This document shows, one piece after another, positions 15,682 to 24,514 of a DNA stretch of 64,000 nucleotides. The notes under the pieces were generated by a model. That model was not told the origin of the DNA, searched no databases, and saw only the letters and a program-made list of their open reading frames with translations. Numbering within the stretch: the first letter of the stretch is position 1; each line of letters opens with the position of its first letter. Source of the DNA: Nostoc sp. ATCC 53789 (GTDB lineage Bacteria > Cyanobacteriota > Cyanobacteriia > Cyanobacteriales > Nostocaceae); contig NZ_CP046703.1 in assembly GCF_009873495.1 (NCBI RefSeq), forward strand, positions 4,506,501 to 4,570,500, written 5' to 3'. The position numbers and the translations under genes were made by a program.

Positions 15682-15762
15682 ATCCGGGAAAATGCTTTAT
15701 CTAAAAGCCTCATAGAAACGCGAAATTGCACTGAGCTTCTCTACACTCTATTCCACCGCTTA

Positions 15763-15812
15763 CAGAATTACGTTAGCGCAGCGTTAGCGAGTCATCGAGC
15801 GTCATTACGAAT
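15763..15812. repeat. Dispersed repeat (ATTACG...CGTCATTACGAATTA)
   Basis: AATTACGTTAGCGCAGCGTTAGCGAGT followed by CGTCATTACGAATTA (first part longer than quoted motifs elsewhere). The inverted relative lies at 40848-40910. Ends ATTACG/CGTAAT are complementary. Probably a short non-autonomous element or REP-like sequence. Confidence 0.6.
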
Positions 15813-15816
15813 TATT

Positions 15817-17568
15817 TCAATCGTACCTATTTACATACTCCATAACCCGATTCTTCCCTGTTCGCTTTGCTTCAAGCATTGCTTGATTTGCCCGATTCAA
15901 AAAATCCTTAACTGTAATCCCTGGTTCTGATACAGCTATTCCAAAAGAGGCGGTGATCCCTTGAAGGATCTGATCGCCATCCTTCAATTGCATTTGTTCA
16001 ACATCTACCCTTAATTGTTCTACTCGCTTCCTGAGCGCTTCCAGCGTCATATTAGGCATGACAATCACAAATTCTTCACCACCCCATCTGCAAGGAATAT
16101 CAAAAGAGCGAATAGATTTTAACAGCAGTTTTCCTAATCCCTGAATAACAATATTGGCAGTCACATGCCCATAGCGCGAGTTATAAGATTTGAAGTTATC
16201 GATATCCAGAAAAATAACACTAAGAGGTTGTCCCGACCTTTCAGCCTCCGCTAGCCTTTGTTCCAGTATAGTTTCCATATAGCTTTGATTAAATAGTTGG
16301 GTCATCCCATCCCGCAAATTATCATGGGTAAGACGTTGTTTTACCGATAGATTATTTAGTGCAAAGCCTAAAGTTCTAGCAATAATCTCAGTAATTTGTT
16401 GATCTTCTGGACTGATTTCTTCAAGGGCATAGATATGTAAAATCCCAACTACTTCGCCTTGTCCAAACAATGGAACACACAAATGTATGCCGCTAATAGG
16501 CTGTATTAAATGGTTGCACATCAGTCCTGAGTTACTAGACGATAAAAGGTTGAATTTGCCTCTCCGCAATGCCCAACATTCAGACAGTGAAAATACTTCT
16601 TTACTGGTTCTTTTATCTCCCCAAAAACTATTCATCTGAACATAATTCTTGGAATTAGCAATTATATATATACAACCACTCATATTAGGAAATAGCTTGG
16701 AACAGGTTAAAGCGACTACTTGATATACCTCATCTTCAGATTCGCAGCAATAAAGCATATCTGCCATATCTGAGAGATATATAAGTTCCCGTTTTTTTGC
16801 CTTTAATTTCAGCGTTTTTTCTTCTAGCTGCCGATTTAGATCGGTGAGCGATCGCTGTGCTTCTATTGATTCTGTAATATCGATACTGATCCCACCGATG
16901 CGGTAAGCACCCGTTGCGTAATCGCTAAACGGAAACTTAAACGATAGCCAGTAGCACGGCTGATTATTGCCAGGTACCTTTACCTCTTCAATCAGCTTTA
17001 AGGGGCGTAGAGTCTTCAAAACGACTTGATCGTTTTCCATTACTCTCTGCCCTTCTTCGGGATCTGGCAAGAATTCACTATCCGTTTTTCCTAACCATTC
17101 TTGTGAATCTACTGAAAATCTAGACTGTAGCTCCTGGTTGTAATAAAGCACTCTAGATTGCTCATCTTTGATATAGGCCCCAAATGGGCCCTGATCTAGA
17201 AATAGCCGTTGCATCTGCTGGCTGCGTTGAAGTTCGCGGCTATCTTCTTCATATTTGGCGATCGCCTCTACAATTTGATAGGCGGTTGGCATTAGGTAGA
17301 GTAAGGCAGACAAGGAAACAAACGCCATTACATCAAGCACGACTAAGTGCAATAGCGATATTGACGAATGTGTTTCAAAAATCGCCAAAAAGTGATGAAA
17401 TCCGCAAAGTAGTAGGAATCCACCTGATAATAAAAAGGCTAGCCAAAACTTAGAAGGGATAGTTGCCTTAGTTTTGGCAAAGAACACCCCTGTTAATATA
17501 GGTATGCCAAAGTATGAAAATGCAGTGATGCCGTGAGCAATTATGCAATTCCAGTAAATAGGCTGCAT
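15817..17568 (-). CDS. Diguanylate cyclase with ethylene-receptor-like membrane domain, PAS, GAF and GGDEF
   Basis: A 583-residue inner-membrane signalling protein. Residues 1-~100 carry three membrane helices resembling the ETR1 sensor: Y19, I22, P23 in AFSYFGIP and C55/H59 in LLLCGFHHF match the copper-binding layout, while the position of ETR1 Asp25 is H12. A PAS domain (~115-240), coiled link, GAF (~262-400) and GGDEF (~410-575) follow. The active site is GGEEF, and RSFD five residues before it is an intact I-site for product inhibition. It should make cyclic di-GMP from GTP. No partner gene is adjacent; the ligand is inferred only from the helix pattern. Confidence 0.88.
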   Translation of the reverse strand: MQPIYWNCIIAHGITAFSYFGIPILTGVFFAKTKATIPSKFWLAFLLSGGFLLLCGFHHFLAIFETHSSISLLHLVVLDVMAFVSLSALLYLMPTAYQIVEAIAKYEEDSRELQRSQQMQRLFLDQGPFGAYIKDEQSRVLYYNQELQSRFSVDSQEWLGKTDSEFLPDPEEGQRVMENDQVVLKTLRPLKLIEEVKVPGNNQPCYWLSFKFPFSDYATGAYRIGGISIDITESIEAQRSLTDLNRQLEEKTLKLKAKKRELIYLSDMADMLYCCESEDEVYQVVALTCSKLFPNMSGCIYIIANSKNYVQMNSFWGDKRTSKEVFSLSECWALRRGKFNLLSSSNSGLMCNHLIQPISGIHLCVPLFGQGEVVGILHIYALEEISPEDQQITEIIARTLGFALNNLSVKQRLTHDNLRDGMTQLFNQSYMETILEQRLAEAERSGQPLSVIFLDIDNFKSYNSRYGHVTANIVIQGLGKLLLKSIRSFDIPCRWGGEEFVIVMPNMTLEALRKRVEQLRVDVEQMQLKDGDQILQGITASFGIAVSEPGITVKDFLNRANQAMLEAKRTGKNRVMEYVNRYD

Positions 17569-17673
17569 TGCTTATGTGGTATGAATATTTCATCCGTTTA
17601 ACTATAATTCTGGGTAGTCTCAAGATGTAAGCGTAGAAAGGATGATTTAAGTGCCTCATAGCTTAGTTTTATT

Positions 17674-17694
17674 GCAGCCCCCCTGAAAGGCTGC
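17674..17694 (-). terminator. Hairpin just after moaB
   Basis: GCAGCC (17674-17679) and GGCTGC (17689-17694) flank a 9-nt loop directly after the moaB stop on the minus strand. The tail is AATAAAA, so termination strength is doubtful. Confidence 0.45.
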
Positions 17695-18207
17695 TCATTT
17701 CACTCCCTTACAAAGCTGACTTACCAAGTGAGTGAGTTCAGGCACAATCAGTTTTTCCAGCGCCAGGCGCACAGCATTACTAGAACCAGGAAGCGAAAAG
17801 ATTAATTTATTTTGATACACACCAGCAACAGCGCGAGAAGCGATCGCTCGCGAACCAATTTCTTGATAACTTAAAAAACGGAATAACTCACCAAATCCCG
17901 GCAAAGTTTTCTCCAATAACTTCTCAATGGCATCATAAGTAGTATCTCTTGGCGCAATACCTGTGCCACCATTAAAAATTACAGCATCCAAATTTGAGCT
18001 TTTACCCAAATTTTCTATCTGCTCTTGAATCTGTGTTGGTTCATCTTTGATAATCGTGTAGGCTCCAACAGCATAGTTAGCACCAAGAAGTAACTGCTGA
18101 ATTAGCTGACCACTTTTGTCTGTTTCGGGTGTGCGTGTATCGCTGACAGTAACCACAGCGCAAGTTACCGTAATCCCAAGCGAATCTGGATGTGGTTGTT
18201 GTGTCAT
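17695..18207 (-). CDS. moaB: Molybdenum cofactor biosynthesis protein B
   Basis: A 170-residue MoaB/Mog-family protein of molybdopterin metabolism (adenylylation of molybdopterin in the family; nitrate reductase needs the cofactor). The MPT-binding motif is seen in VIFNGGTGIAPRDTTYDAIE, with AVVTVSDTRTPETDKSG near the N terminus and IFSLPGSSNAVRLALEKLI near the end. Length and order fit MoaB rather than the longer MoeA. It stands 101 bases from psb28 with an unrelated function; no other moa genes are near. Confidence 0.92.
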   Translation of the reverse strand: MTQQPHPDSLGITVTCAVVTVSDTRTPETDKSGQLIQQLLLGANYAVGAYTIIKDEPTQIQEQIENLGKSSNLDAVIFNGGTGIAPRDTTYDAIEKLLEKTLPGFGELFRFLSYQEIGSRAIASRAVAGVYQNKLIFSLPGSSNAVRLALEKLIVPELTHLVSQLCKGVK

Positions 18208-18308
18208 GGATTAAGGGTTTTAACTTTTGATAATGGGCAATTGGGAACGGAGAATGGCGTATTGGACATGAAAAAACAACATAAGCCATTCGCCATTCAC
18301 CCTACACA

Positions 18309-18650
18309 CTATTTTTCAGCTTTGCTGAGTCCAAGATCGTTTTCTTCAGCATACCGTTCCATGAAGCGCATAAAGCGTTCCCATTCTTGGGCAGATTTCA
18401 TCACGTAAAGTGCTTCTAATGCTTCCGGTTTCCCGTTGATAAATTTAGCCTTCACTTCACGGGTAATTATTTCGCCTTCTTCGTCACTCAAGTACATCCC
18501 GGTAATATCTTCGGTGCTACCTTGATCTAAAATTTTCGGATTCGTAAAAATAAACGTGGCTGTACCACTGTCACCAGTGCGCGATCGCGTCAGCCGCACT
18601 TCTGGAATTACTACTTCGTCAAGACCTTTAGAAAACTGGATTTTCGCCAT
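18309..18650 (-). CDS. psb28: Photosystem II assembly protein Psb28
   Basis: A 113-residue soluble protein that binds photosystem II assembly intermediates (the CP47 side) during biogenesis and repair. MAKIQFSKGLDEVVIPEVRL, the RTGDSGTATFIF strand, GMYLSDEEGEI and FINGKPEALEALYVMKSAQE are characteristic. The C-terminal helix ends in a charged tail. Complete and of normal length; the AATTCATTCATC leader has no evident regulatory feature. Confidence 0.95.
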   Translation of the reverse strand: MAKIQFSKGLDEVVIPEVRLTRSRTGDSGTATFIFTNPKILDQGSTEDITGMYLSDEEGEIITREVKAKFINGKPEALEALYVMKSAQEWERFMRFMERYAEENDLGLSKAEK

Positions 18651-18752
18651 GATGAATGAATTTAAACTTTTGTGATGGTTAATTTAATATTCTCTCATCA
18701 ATTAGAACTCCACTGTCTATAGGCTTCTGTTATTCTTCTTTAGTGTATATAC

Positions 18753-18884
18753 TTAAATTACCTCTTCATCTGGTATTAAAGTCACCCAGTTATTTTCCGT
18801 ATCAGTATCAGTATTAGCAATACCCACAAGTAAATTTAGCCCCCGCCCAATTTTGTCGACAATTTCACCGTTATATAGATTCAT
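18753..18884 (-). pseudogene. Fragment resembling D-aminoacyl-tRNA deacylase (dtd)
   Basis: A 43-codon minus-strand frame reads NGEIVDKIGRGLNLLVGIAN then TDTDTE, which matches residues ~15-40 of Dtd (the GEIVGxIGxGLLVLVGI strand region). The normal start and all of the catalytic part are missing; the frame ends in unrelated NNWVTLIPDEEVI. Probably a relic, not a working gene. Identified from memory of the family. Confidence 0.5.
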
Positions 18885-18895
18885 CAATATTCAAG

Positions 18896-18997
18896 AGAAT
18901 TCGAGTCTTATCTACTGAACAATTAGAAGAAGAATTTTTAGACTTTTCAAATGTGTCTGATTTAGTCGCTTGGCTTGAGGAAAATACCAGCAGTTGA
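18896..18997 (+). pseudogene. DUF4351-like C-terminal fragment (Rpn/PD-(D/E)XK family relic)
   Basis: An open frame without a start codon ends in LSTEQLEEEFLDFSNVSDLV then AWLEEN, the C-terminal DUF4351 signature found after Rpn-type transposase/nuclease domains in cyanobacteria. Nothing of the nuclease domain remains upstream, where the dtd-like relic begins on the other strand. So two broken genes abut in this 360-base gap. Confidence 0.5.
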
Positions 18998-19011
18998 AAT
19001 AAATCTATACA

Positions 19012-20493
19012 TCACTTTCTGAGTTTTACCTTATGGAGTAATTCATCTTTAATTCGGTTGAGAATTGAGGTTTCATCTAGATTTGCCAGAATCCGATTAA
19101 TTACTGCTTTTGGTCCATCAGGCCCCCAAGTCGCGCCGTTGGCTAAATAAACTTTGGTAACTTGCCCAATACCATAAGAAGAAACACCAGCTACTCCCCC
19201 TTGCGTAAGTGCCACTGATATATAAGGGCCAAGGGCAATACCTGCTGTAGCTGTTGCAGAGATACCAAGTAAAGTTTTCAATCCACTCAAACCCAAGTTC
19301 GCCAACAATTCACTAGCACCAATTCCGCCCATACTCAGGGCGATTTTTTGTAGCAGTTGTACAGCACCAGATTCGGTCATAGAGAAGCCATAGAGCTTAG
19401 ATAAACCCAAAATCAGAGCAATATCAATGACCACACTACTCAGAATATCTACCACAGTTACGGGATTAAGTGCGATCGCTAATGCTTTAGTCATCACAGC
19501 CTTCCAAATCAACTGATTGGCATTCTGTTCCCGAATCATCAGTTTTCGTTCGATTAACTGCTCATTTACAACGTCGGCATAAAGCATGGTATTAAGAGCA
19601 ACCAAGGCTTTACCCTCACGATGTAAAATCTCCAAGATTTTCAGCTTCAGTTCTTCAACTTGGGCATTCCCTGTACGCAACTGTATGCCCCTAGTACCAT
19701 CAGGGCGACGAATCGCCGTCTTCACCAATGGCGATGCCGCAGCCATAACAATCTCTAAAGGCGTGAGTAATTCCCGCACCCTTTCATCCCGAATTTTGTG
19801 ATAAATTGCCATCCGGTCTGCTTCTGGATACTGGTCTACTTTGTTAAACACCAGAATGATCGGTTTACCTGCTTCCCGCAACTGAGAAAGGGCAGCATAT
19901 TCTAGCTTCGTCATATCGCCAGAGATTACAAACAGAATCAAATCTGCTTGTTTCGCAATCTGTTCGGCTAACACAGCACGGGTTGCACCATCTACTTCGT
20001 CTAACCCAGGAGTATCAATTAATTCCACCTGCGATTGACCTACACCAGGGAGAGTAACTCGCAAAGCCCGTTCAGTTTTTCCAATCGCTTCTTCACTAAT
20101 ACTCCAATTAACTGTTTGTGCAGTCCGAGTGACACCGTGCAGAGGCCCTGTTTCAAATACTGTTTGTCCCACCAAAGAATTTAGTAGCGAAGACTTACCA
20201 CGCCCTACCATGCCAAAAGCCGCAATCTGCACCACCATGCGGTCTAACTTCCCCAGCATAGTTTCCAAATCAGCAATTTCCGTTTCCAATCCGGTTTTTT
20301 CTTGGGGGGTGAGGTCGAGATTGGCTACTAAGTTTCGCAGCGCGGTTTGTGCTTGTTTATAGTTCAGTTCTGTCTGAATGTCTTCAAAACTGAAAATAGC
20401 GCTATCCAATTCTTCCTCCCAACTGAGAGAATTTGCTTCAGTGTTAGCAGAATCGCTTTGATCAGGTTCAGGCACAGGTAATGTCGAAGTCAT
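19012..20493 (-). CDS. Dynamin/Era-like GTPase with DUF697 membrane domain
   Basis: A 493-residue GTP-binding protein. The G domain (~85-290) has P-loop FGMVGRGKSSLLNSL, G3 LIDTPGLDEVDG and G4 VFNKVDQ. A DUF697-type C-terminal half (~325-470) has long Ala/Gly/Leu helices (NPVTVVDILSSVVIDIALIL) that may enter the membrane. Residues 1-~80 are acidic and helical. Related cyanobacterial proteins occur as several paralogues with no settled role; membrane-linked transport or remodelling is possible. Stands alone, with the stop 15 bases beyond the DUF4351-like relic. Confidence 0.85.
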   Translation of the reverse strand: MTSTLPVPEPDQSDSANTEANSLSWEEELDSAIFSFEDIQTELNYKQAQTALRNLVANLDLTPQEKTGLETEIADLETMLGKLDRMVVQIAAFGMVGRGKSSLLNSLVGQTVFETGPLHGVTRTAQTVNWSISEEAIGKTERALRVTLPGVGQSQVELIDTPGLDEVDGATRAVLAEQIAKQADLILFVISGDMTKLEYAALSQLREAGKPIILVFNKVDQYPEADRMAIYHKIRDERVRELLTPLEIVMAAASPLVKTAIRRPDGTRGIQLRTGNAQVEELKLKILEILHREGKALVALNTMLYADVVNEQLIERKLMIREQNANQLIWKAVMTKALAIALNPVTVVDILSSVVIDIALILGLSKLYGFSMTESGAVQLLQKIALSMGGIGASELLANLGLSGLKTLLGISATATAGIALGPYISVALTQGGVAGVSSYGIGQVTKVYLANGATWGPDGPKAVINRILANLDETSILNRIKDELLHKVKLRK

Positions 20494-20599
20494 ATCAATA
20501 TGAGGTTTGAAATTTTGGGATTTTTAAATTACCCCTGTCTCTTATCCTAGTTATTTTTAACAAGGGTTTGGGGAGTAGGGGGACAGTGGTGCATAAAAG

Positions 20600-20642
20600 A
20601 ATAACTCTTGACCAATGACCAATGACTAATGACTAATGGCTA
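20600..20642. repeat. TGACCAA/TGACTAA heptamer repeat
   Basis: About five 7-nt units (ACCAATG/ACTAATG) lie between the GTPase and tpiA. Same class as 45945-46018 and 49597-49622. Heptamer period is clear by eye. Confidence 0.8.
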
Positions 20643-20690
20643 ACAAAAAGTCATAAACTGAAAAATGCATCTAAATAGCGCGTTAGGATC

Positions 20691-21437
20691 TTGACTAAAT
20701 TACCTGTGCGGAAAATCGTTATTGCCGGCAACTGGAAAATGTTCAAAACCCAGGCAGAGACCCAGGAGTTTTTACAAGGATTTCTGCCCCACTTAGAGGA
20801 AACCCCCCAAGGGCGAGAAGTGATATTGTGTCCTCCGTTCACTGATTTAAGTGTTTTGTCTAAGACCTTGCACGGTAGCCTCATCCAACTAGGGGCACAA
20901 AATATCCATTGGGAAGAATATGGAGCCTATACGGGTGAGATTTCTGGCCCAATGCTGACAGAAAGTGGTGTACGCTTTGTTATTGTCGGTCATAGCGAAC
21001 GACGGCAATACTTTGGTGAAACGGACGCAACCGTTAATCTGCGCCTCCGAACTGCTCAAAGGTTTGGTTTGACTCCAATTCTCTGTGTTGGTGAAACTAA
21101 ACAACAACGAGATGCAGGAGAAACTGAAGCACTGATTTCTCTCCAACTCGACAAAGGTTTGGTAGATATCGATCAGAATAATTTGGTGATTGCCTACGAG
21201 CCAATTTGGGCAATTGGCACTGGTGAAACTTGTGAAGCAGTGGAAGCTAATCGAATCATTGGCTTAATTCGGAGCCAGTTGAGTAATCCAAATGTATCAA
21301 TTCAATATGGTGGCTCAGTGAAGCCAAATAATATTGATGAAATCATGGCTCAACCAGAAATCGATGGCGTTTTAGTGGGAGGAGCAAGTTTAGAACCTGA
21401 GAGTTTCGCTCGGATTGTGAATTTTCACTTAGTGTAA
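20691..21437 (+). CDS. tpiA: Triosephosphate isomerase
   Basis: A ~245-residue glycolytic and Calvin-cycle enzyme. Catalytic residues are in AGNWKMFK (Asn/Lys), VGHSERRQ (His) and the AYEPIWAIGTG loop (Glu), with YGGSVKPNN phosphate binding near the end. The open frame starts with TTG 20691; GTG 20706 gives VRKIVIAGNWKM, the normal family N terminus, so it may be the true start, with TAGGAT 20 bases upstream. Complete in either case. Followed by a CCCATGC/GCATGGG hairpin (about 21450-21472). Confidence 0.95.
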   Translation: MTKLPVRKIVIAGNWKMFKTQAETQEFLQGFLPHLEETPQGREVILCPPFTDLSVLSKTLHGSLIQLGAQNIHWEEYGAYTGEISGPMLTESGVRFVIVGHSERRQYFGETDATVNLRLRTAQRFGLTPILCVGETKQQRDAGETEALISLQLDKGLVDIDQNNLVIAYEPIWAIGTGETCEAVEANRIIGLIRSQLSNPNVSIQYGGSVKPNNIDEIMAQPEIDGVLVGGASLEPESFARIVNFHLV

Positions 21438-21479
21438 TATGCCTTATTTTCGTTCCCATGCTCTGCATGGGAATGCCTA

Positions 21480-21652
21480 ATGTAGATATGAAGAATTCAG
21501 AATTGAATTTTGTACGACTAGGTAATGAATATTGCTTGAAAACATTGCTCTTTGTGGGCGAAATAAAATTAAAATATTTTTCAAGAGTTGATACTCCATC
21601 CCTTCACGGGTGGAGTATTCTGAATTCTGACTACTGAATTCTGACTCCTGTT
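21480..21652. repeat. GAATTCTGACTCCTG-family repeats and a hairpin
   Basis: AAGAATTCAGAATT near 21490 and two tandem copies of GAATTCTGACT(A/C)CT at about 21621-21651 flank a hairpin with ATACTCCATCC/GGGTGGAGTAT arms (about 21591-21619). It occupies most of the tpiA-folP gap and reaches to within a few bases of the folP start. Confidence 0.65.
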
Positions 21653-21654
21653 TT

Positions 21655-22515
21655 ATGCCAAGCAACTTAATAATTCGAGGACGCTGTTTCGATTGGGGAC
21701 AGCGAACTTATTTGATGGGCATTTTGAATGTAACGCCTGATAGCTTTAGTGATGGGGGTGACTTTAACACTACCTCTGCGGCTTTAATACAGGCGCAAGC
21801 ACTCGTAGCGGGTGGTGCTGACATAATCGATGTGGGCGGTCAATCAACTCGGCCAGGGGCAAAGCAAATAACTCTGGCGGAGGAACTTGACCGGGTTTTA
21901 TCGGTGTTACAGGTGCTAAGACCAGAAATTTCAGTCCCGATTTCTGTAGATACAACCCGTGCGGCTGTAGCCAAGGCATCGGTAGAAGCTGGAGCGGATA
22001 TTATTAATGATATTTCTGGCGGCACTTTTGACTCAGAAATGTTGGCGACAGTTGCAGAGTTGAGTGTGCCGATTATTTTAATGCATATTCGTGGGACACC
22101 ACAGACGATGCAACAACAAACTGATTATCAAGATTTGCTCGGTGAGATTTATAGTTTTTTGGCTCGGCAAATTGAGGTAGCGACTGCTGCGGGCATCGGC
22201 CTGGATAAAATTATTATCGATCCTGGTATTGGTTTTGCTAAGAACTATGAGCAAAATTTAGAAATTTTTCGCGGCTTGCGATCGCTAACAACACTCAATT
22301 GTCCTATCTTGGTAGGAGCATCCCGTAAAAGTTTCATTGGTCGCATTTTAAATCAACCAGATCCCAAAGCACGAGTTTGGGGAACGGCAGCAGCTTGTTG
22401 TGCTGCTATTTTTAATGGTGCTGATATCCTCCGAGTTCACGATGTTCAAGAAATGCACGATGTTTCACTAGTAGCTGATGCCCTATTGAGACAACCCATA
22501 GAACATGATTGCTAG
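21655..22515 (+). CDS. folP: Dihydropteroate synthase
   Basis: A 286-residue TIM-barrel enzyme condensing 4-aminobenzoate with hydroxymethyl-dihydropterin diphosphate in folate synthesis. Pterin- and phosphate-binding loops are present: LMGILNVTPDSFSDGG, DVGGQSTRPGA, SVDTTRAAVA, INDISGG, IIDPGIGFAKN, VGASRKSFIG and the final LRVHDVQE. Length is normal. The start ATG 21655 directly follows the repeat GACTCCTGTTTT, so its ribosome-binding region comes from repeat DNA. The convergent SPFH gene ends 4 bases after its stop. Confidence 0.95.
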   Translation: MPSNLIIRGRCFDWGQRTYLMGILNVTPDSFSDGGDFNTTSAALIQAQALVAGGADIIDVGGQSTRPGAKQITLAEELDRVLSVLQVLRPEISVPISVDTTRAAVAKASVEAGADIINDISGGTFDSEMLATVAELSVPIILMHIRGTPQTMQQQTDYQDLLGEIYSFLARQIEVATAAGIGLDKIIIDPGIGFAKNYEQNLEIFRGLRSLTTLNCPILVGASRKSFIGRILNQPDPKARVWGTAAACCAAIFNGADILRVHDVQEMHDVSLVADALLRQPIEHDC

Positions 22516-22518
22516 GTA

Positions 22519-23355
22519 TTACCGTTCTTCGGTTTTTTTGCCGTTACCTTCTTGTGTTACTGACTCAGCTATCAACTCCTGAAACATTTCACTTGAGTTA
22601 GCTGGGTCTACAAAGACAATTTTGGCATTATTGCTCTCACCAAGTTTTTGGCTAGCATCTACGTAATCTTGAGCCACGAGATACCGCAAAATATCCCTAC
22701 TATCTGGATTGGAACGGAGAGCTTGAGAAATGATTTGCACTGAAGCCATAGTTCCTTCTGCTTTCTTAATAGCAGCTTCTTTTTCCCCTTCTGCTTCGGT
22801 AATTAGCGCCCGTTTTTTGATGACGGCGGCTTGCTCTTCTTCCCTAGACTTTCGCACACTTTCAGGTAAGGTAATTCTCTGAATATCTAACCGGAGAATC
22901 TCAACTCCCCAATCTGCCGTTACATTATTCAATTGATCTAATATAGCTGAGTCCATCTCTGCTCTGGAGACGTTGGTCTGCTCTAGGGTATTTTGGGCAA
23001 TGATTTCTCGGAGCGTAGTTGTAGTTATCTGTGTTAATGCACCTTGCAGATCCTCAATAGCGTAAAAGCTTCTCTCAATATCTCGAATGCGCCAGTATAC
23101 AATAGCATCCACTTCTACGTAAATATTATCTTGAGTGATCACATTCTGAGGTTTGATGTCTGTAAACTGCTCTCGTGTAGTATCTTCCATCACAATCTGA
23201 TCGACCAAGGGAACAATAAAGTTCAGCCCCGGTTTAAGTTTCCGATGATACCGCCCCAAACGTTCGACTAGGGCTTCATTTCCTTGATTAATCAGTTTTG
23301 CAGAACCTAACGCATAACCTATAAGGGCTAAAACTATAGCAATAATTGGCTCCAT
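22519..23355 (-). CDS. SPFH/stomatin-prohibitin family membrane protein
   Basis: A 278-residue protein anchored by one N-terminal hydrophobic segment (IIAIVLALIGYALG), then the SPFH domain (~20-190, LVERLGRYHRKLKPGLNFIV; QDNIYVEVDAIVYWRI) and a charged coiled coil (EEEQAAVIKKRALITEAEGE). It resembles stomatin-like QmcA/slipin proteins that form membrane rings near proteases. ATG 23355 is chosen over an upstream frame extension because TAGGAGC lies 6-7 bases before it and MEPIIAIV fits the family. No NfeD partner gene is next to it. Confidence 0.88.
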   Translation of the reverse strand: MEPIIAIVLALIGYALGSAKLINQGNEALVERLGRYHRKLKPGLNFIVPLVDQIVMEDTTREQFTDIKPQNVITQDNIYVEVDAIVYWRIRDIERSFYAIEDLQGALTQITTTTLREIIAQNTLEQTNVSRAEMDSAILDQLNNVTADWGVEILRLDIQRITLPESVRKSREEEQAAVIKKRALITEAEGEKEAAIKKAEGTMASVQIISQALRSNPDSRDILRYLVAQDYVDASQKLGESNNAKIVFVDPANSSEMFQELIAESVTQEGNGKKTEER

Positions 23356-23764
23356 GTATGCTCCTATTCGGCTTTTGGGAGAATTTAGTGTCAAAGATAT
23401 GCTACTAGCTTGTCATATCTTTAGAGTTTAATGTTTTGAGTCTGTAATTTTATGAACACCAGCAGCGATGTCGAGTCACTGCGCGTCTTGTACATACTTT
23501 TGTAAGTAAAACTATTTTGCGGAATGCGTAGAAGCTTTACTTCTTGTCGTCAGACATCGCTATTAAAGCACCTCGATCGCACCCTGGCAAGGACTACTTC
23601 ATGTAATCAACATTACTTGTACTGACATCTTTAGCCAGCCTGGATTGACATACAGTATATTCACTTAAATTTAATCAATTTTACGTAAAATTTAGTAGCA
23701 ATTTAACAACTCCACTACAAATCGGGTTAAAATTGGCTTCAGACATTAAAAATATAAAAATATT
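23356..23764. other. Intergenic region with a spaced inverted repeat
   Basis: AGCGATGTC (23464-23472) and GACATCGCT (23553-23561) form a 9-bp inverted repeat 80 bases apart; the same GCGATGTC word appears in other dispersed repeats (24770s, 37190s). No gene was recognised. Promoters for both divergent genes should lie here. Confidence 0.45.
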
Positions 23765-24109
23765 ATGGGCAGATTGTTAATAAAACTTATAGGTTTAATT
23801 TTATTTTTCACAGGGTTATACTTTTTTGGTCAAAATATTATATTTGTTAGCGGTTACTACATACCTTTTTCCAGCAGATTACCAGCGACAGTTTCCGTAT
23901 TAGCGATTATGGCAGGTGTGTTTACATTGGTGTTTTATCGCAGAGAAGCTAGTCAGCTTGGATGGATTTTGTTAGGTATTGGGATAGTACTAGTTTTCTT
24001 GAGTGGTGGAGTAATTTTCAGATCAACTAGCTTATGGAATCTATTTGTTGCTTTCGGCGCATTAGCAGCCGGATATAAATTATTGAATGAGGGCAGAATC
24101 AACTTTTAA
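23765..24109 (+). CDS. Small four-helix membrane protein
   Basis: A 114-residue hydrophobic protein with four predicted membrane segments (around residues 4-28, 40-60, 66-84 and 88-106). Between the first two lies VSGYYIPFSSRLPA. It has no recognised catalytic residues or family name. AT-rich start region (MGRLLIKLIGLILFF). A strong hairpin follows 80 bases later, so it seems to be its own transcription unit. Confidence 0.65.
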   Translation: MGRLLIKLIGLILFFTGLYFFGQNIIFVSGYYIPFSSRLPATVSVLAIMAGVFTLVFYRREASQLGWILLGIGIVLVFLSGGVIFRSTSLWNLFVAFGALAAGYKLLNEGRINF

Positions 24110-24187
24110 AATTTTTAAATATAATCAAATTTTCTCATAGTTGCGATAGCAATCTTATTTGATTAATGAGAATTGAAAGTCACAGTT

Positions 24188-24218
24188 CCCCAACTTTTCC
24201 CAGAAGTTGGGGATTTTC
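24188..24218 (+). terminator. Rho-independent terminator
   Basis: CCCCAACTT (24188-24196) pairs with AAGTTGGGG (24204-24212), loop of 7, followed by ATTTTCT. It ends the small membrane-protein gene. Confidence 0.75.
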
Positions 24219-24514
24219 TGTCTCACGAATAACTTACGATTGTGATGGTAGTAAAAACTACACTTGTCGCCAGTTCATATTACAGTCAGGAAAATTTGAC
24301 ATTATAATTTCTCTATCTGCTCTACTATTGCTGAGAGTGCATTAGAGCGCTTAAATTAACTTTTAGTTAAGTGCCAATTTGAGGTTCGACAGGCACACAT
24401 AATCCGTGTCATCTGGATAGATAGCCTCTTAATAATGACTTTAGAACGGGGGGTTTTACTAAGGTTGAGGCTACTATTACAATGGAAAATGTTGATTATG
24501 AGGAACAAGCAAGA
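24219..24514 (+). other. Long leader region of rpsU, nothing firm
   Basis: About 300 bases upstream of rpsU hold no gene. A GTA-N8-TAC sequence (24248-24261) looks like an NtcA site but is far from the start and has no matching -10. No S21 autoregulatory structure was identified. Confidence 0.35.

Noticed and set aside
24248..24261. NtcA-like site GTA-N8-TAC upstream of rpsU
   Set aside because: 265 bases from the start, no matching -10, and rpsU is not an expected nitrogen-control target; probably chance.
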